The notes beneath the pieces are model-generated. The model did not search any database. It was not told the DNA's origin and saw only the letters and a program-made list of their open reading frames with translations. Below are positions 62,127-64,000 of a stretch of DNA of 64,000 nucleotides, piece after piece. The translations under genes and the position numbers were made by a program. Numbering within the stretch: the first letter of the stretch is position 1; every line of letters begins with the position of its first letter. The stretch lies in NCBI GenBank assembly GCA_017550625.1, contig JAFZOL010000062.1:1-64000 (forward strand), written 5' to 3'. The stretch is from Clostridia bacterium. GTDB taxonomy: Bacteria; Bacillota; Clostridia; Oscillospirales; Acutalibacteraceae.

Positions 62127-62666
62127 ATGTCCATTTATGATTACAAGGTCGAAACGCGCAAATCCGGCGAGCTGGATCTCGCGACCCTCAAAGGCAAGGT
62201 CGTGCTCATCGTGAACACCGCCACGGGCTGCGGCTTTACGCCCCAGTATGAGGGGCTCGAGGCGCTGTATGAGAAGTATCACGACAGCGGCTTCGAGGTG
62301 CTCGATTTTCCCTGCAACCAGTTCGCGGGGCAGGCCCCCGGCAACGACGACGAGATCCATGAGTTCTGCACGCTGCGCTACAAAACGCAGTTCGACCAGC
62401 TCAAGAAGATCGAGGTCAACGGCGAGAACGAGGCGCCCCTTTATACCTATCTTAAAAGCCAGATCGCCGAGGACGAGGTCACGGGCCTCAAGAACAAGAC
62501 CGTGATGAAGGCGATCGCGAAGATCAGCAAGACCGCGAAGAACGACGCGGACATCAAGTGGAACTTCACGAAGTTCCTCGTGGACCGCGACGGGAACGTA
62601 AAACACCGCTATTCCCCCACCGCGGGCGCGGACGTCATCGAAAAGGACGTCGCCGCCCTCATTTAA
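62127..62666 (+). CDS. Glutathione-peroxidase-family thiol peroxidase (Cys type)
   Basis: It reduces hydrogen peroxide or organic and lipid hydroperoxides. The 179-residue protein has the peroxidatic Cys35 in NTATGCGFTPQY (Cys, not selenocysteine), FPCNQF with the catalytic Gln65, a likely resolving Cys81 (HEFCTLRYKTQF) and the Trp-Asn of KWNFTKFLVDRDG. Cys-type family members are usually recharged by thioredoxin, and trxA and trxB follow directly, giving a complete electron chain from NADPH to peroxide. AAGGAGG precedes the ATG. The OhrR-like operator suggests induction by organic peroxide. Confidence 0.93.
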   Translation: MSIYDYKVETRKSGELDLATLKGKVVLIVNTATGCGFTPQYEGLEALYEKYHDSGFEVLDFPCNQFAGQAPGNDDEIHEFCTLRYKTQFDQLKKIEVNGENEAPLYTYLKSQIAEDEVTGLKNKTVMKAIAKISKTAKNDADIKWNFTKFLVDRDGNVKHRYSPTAGADVIEKDVAALI

Positions 62667-62683
62667 CAGAAAAGGAGAACGAA

Positions 62684-62995
62684 ATGATGGTCTATCAGGT
62701 AAATGAAAGCAACTTTGAATCCGAAGTGCTGCAGAGCCCCGTGCCGGTGCTCGTGGATTTCAACGCCACGTGGTGCGGCCCCTGCCGGATGCTCAAGCCC
62801 GTGCTCGAGCAGCTCGCCGAGGAGCGCCCCGACGTGAAGGTCGTGAGCGTGGACGTGGACGAGGCGCCGGAGCTTGCCGAGGAATACGACGTGAGCTCCA
62901 TCCCCTGCGTCGTGCTCATGAAGAACGGGCAGGAGGCGGACCGCAGCGTCGGCTTCATGCCGAAGGACGGGCTGCTGGCGCTCATCGGTGGCTGA
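62684..62995 (+). CDS. trxA: Thioredoxin
   Basis: This 103-residue dithiol carrier has the active site WCGPC (C31, C34) in LVDFNATWCGPCRMLKPVLEQLAEE and the cis-Pro region DVSSIPCVVLMKNG; the residue after that Pro is Cys, which is uncommon in housekeeping thioredoxins. AAAGGAG before the tandem ATG codons at 62684 supports the start over the much longer open frame reaching into the peroxidase gene. It lies 17 bases after the peroxidase stop and one base before trxB. Confidence 0.96.
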   Translation: MMVYQVNESNFESEVLQSPVPVLVDFNATWCGPCRMLKPVLEQLAEERPDVKVVSVDVDEAPELAEEYDVSSIPCVVLMKNGQEADRSVGFMPKDGLLALIGG

Positions 62996-62996
62996 T

Positions 62997-63899
62997 ATGA
63001 CGGACGTGCTCATCGTGGGCGCGGGCCCCGCGGGAATGACAGCGGCGATCTACGCCCGGCGCGCCGCGAAATCGGTGCTCGTGCTCGAGGCGAGATCCTA
63101 CGGCGGGCAGATCGTCAATACGCCGGATATCGAGAACTACCCCGTTGAAGCGCACATTTCGGGCTTCGACTTCGCCACGCGCCTCTACGAGCAGGCGAAG
63201 GCCCTCGGCGCGGAGTTCCGCTTCGAAAAGGCCGTGGAGATCCGCGTTGACGGCGACGTAAAAACCGTGGTCACGCCGAAGAACGAATACGAGGCGAAGA
63301 CCGTGATCGTCGCCACCGGCAGCGATCCGCGTAAGCTCGGCGTGGAGGGCGAAGACAGGCTCGTGGGGCGCGGTGTGTCGTATTGCGCGACCTGCGACGG
63401 GGCGTTTTTCCGCAAAAAGACCGTGGCAGTCGTGGGCGGCGGCAACACCGCCGTTGAGGACGCCCTGTATCTCGCCGACCTTGCCGAGAAGGTGTATCTC
63501 ATCCACCGGCGCGAGGGCTTCCGCGCGGACGAGGCGACGCTCAAAAAGCTCAAAGCGCGTGAGAACGTGGAATTCGTGCTCAACGCCACCGTGACGGCCC
63601 TGCACGCCGAAAAGCGGCTGACCGGCATCGACGTGACCGACAAGGACGGGAACATGCGCCATATCGAACTGAACGGCCTGTTCGCAGCGGTCGGCAGGAT
63701 CCCGGAGAATCAGAATTTTTCGCAGATCATCGAGCTCGACGCGGCGGGCTACGCCGTGGCGGACGAGAGCTGCCGCACGAAAACGCCGGGCGTGTTCGTG
63801 GCCGGAGACAACCGGACGAAGGACGTCCGTCAGCTCGTGACCGCCGCCGCGGACGGCGCGGTCGCGGCGAGCGCGGCGATAAAGTATCTTTCGGAATAA
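62997..63899 (+). CDS. trxB: Thioredoxin reductase
   Basis: This FAD enzyme reduces TrxA with NADPH. The 300-residue protein has the FAD loop VGAGPAGMTAAIYA (7-20), the redox pair CATC (C130, C133) and the NAD(P)H loop VVGGGNTAVEDALYL, then HRREGFRADE and a final GVFVAGDNRTKDVRQLVTAAADGAVAA. The usual NADPH 2'-phosphate residues HRR...R are present. I chose the ATG at 62997, 5 bases after GGTGG; an in-frame GTG at 62988 would overlap trxA and lacks a ribosome site. It is last in the operon. Confidence 0.96.
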   Translation: MTDVLIVGAGPAGMTAAIYARRAAKSVLVLEARSYGGQIVNTPDIENYPVEAHISGFDFATRLYEQAKALGAEFRFEKAVEIRVDGDVKTVVTPKNEYEAKTVIVATGSDPRKLGVEGEDRLVGRGVSYCATCDGAFFRKKTVAVVGGGNTAVEDALYLADLAEKVYLIHRREGFRADEATLKKLKARENVEFVLNATVTALHAEKRLTGIDVTDKDGNMRHIELNGLFAAVGRIPENQNFSQIIELDAAGYAVADESCRTKTPGVFVAGDNRTKDVRQLVTAAADGAVAASAAIKYLSE

Positions 63900-63914
63900 T
63901 AAAGCATAACGAAA

Positions 63915-63941
63915 CAGCCCCCGGCCGGGGGCTGATTTTTT
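63915..63941 (+). terminator. Intrinsic terminator of the peroxidase-trxA-trxB operon
   Basis: CAGCCCCCGG is followed at once by its reverse complement CCGGGGGCTG, then ATTTTTT. It is a 20-base perfect palindrome with a run of T. Confidence 0.92.
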
Positions 63942-63949
63942 GTTTTCTC

Positions 63950-64000
63950 TCAGTTTCCGCCGAGCCATTGGATCAGGCGGAGGATCCAGTCGATGATGCT
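63950..64000 (-). CDS. C-terminal end of a protein cut by the window edge
   Basis: On the minus strand an open frame enters from the right edge and ends at TGA (63952-63950). It reads SIIDWILRLIQWLGGN. The end is amphipathic and Trp/Ile-rich, comparable in style to the C-terminus of the secreted protein at 57328-57816. Only 16 residues are visible, so the call rests on frame and position opposite a terminator. Confidence 0.4.
   Translation of the reverse strand, partial: SIIDWILRLIQWLGGN

Overview
The window is GC-rich and densely packed. It reads as the chromosome of an uncultured Clostridia-type Bacillota, most like Oscillospirales/Ruminococcaceae; this placement is an inference from gene content. 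The markers are AddAB instead of RecBCD, folate-dependent TrmFO, an L27 with a cleavable N-terminus encoded beside its protease Prp, PepT, DprA-TopA-TrmFO, a Gram-positive-type LexA, a class A RNase P RNA and strong Shine-Dalgarno sites. I see no phage, IS element, CRISPR array, tRNA, rRNA or biosynthetic gene cluster. Nearly everything is conserved core biology with a few lineage-specific twists.

Layout. 0.1-9 kb, minus strand: dnaG and rpoD, a cohesin-like lipoprotein, a MATE exporter, a purple-acid-phosphatase-like protein, folB and folK; just upstream lie rpmE, a YigZ/IMPACT protein and a DUF3267 membrane protein. 9-17 kb, minus: AddAB helicase-nuclease, a small membrane protein and rnpB. 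17-28 kb: pepT (plus), an MFS carrier paired with a leucine-rich-repeat membrane protein, ilvD, a metallo-beta-lactamase-fold hydrolase, and an envelope operon (divergent LCP-family protein, transglutaminase-like lipoprotein, galE). 28-29 kb, plus: rplU-prp-rpmA. 29-31 kb, minus: ECF sigma factor and a probable anti-sigma-like membrane protein. 31-54.6 kb, minus: a long co-directional housekeeping block, in transcription order nth, secA, CPBP protease, rRNA methyltransferase, dprA, topA, trmFO, rnc, smc, ftsY, rdgB, yhbY, nadD-yqeK fusion, rsfS, alpha/beta hydrolase, membrane-fused Mur ligase, ddl, YycJ-like hydrolase, rlmH. 54.8-63.9 kb, plus: two secreted proteins, two RNA methyltransferases, exonuclease III, a glycosidase-like protein, a membrane protein, lexA, and a peroxidase-thioredoxin-thioredoxin reductase operon.

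How the parts work together. Many minus-strand neighbours overlap as ATGA, so translational coupling is likely. Redox defence (peroxidase, TrxA, TrxB) sits behind a promoter overlapped by a perfect OhrR/MarR-like operator, and lexA carries two SOS-box-like sites for autoregulation. Cell-wall precursor synthesis (ddl plus Mur ligase), ribosome maturation (rnc, rsfS, yhbY, rlmH), protein export (secA, ftsY) and chromosome organisation or repair (smc, topA, dprA, nth) share the central block.

The only gene-free stretch longer than 300 bases is 16550-17107. It holds rnpB with its terminator and promoter, and the divergent pepT promoter. I found no convincing undescribed multi-gene system. The most distinctive items are an FtsY with its acidic domain moved to the C-terminus, a Mur ligase whose N-terminal domain is replaced by membrane helices, a NadD-YqeK fusion, the OhrR-like operator on the thioredoxin peroxidase operon, a GH2-like protein that looks catalytically decayed, and a terminator of rnpB that contains the ribosome binding site of the next gene.
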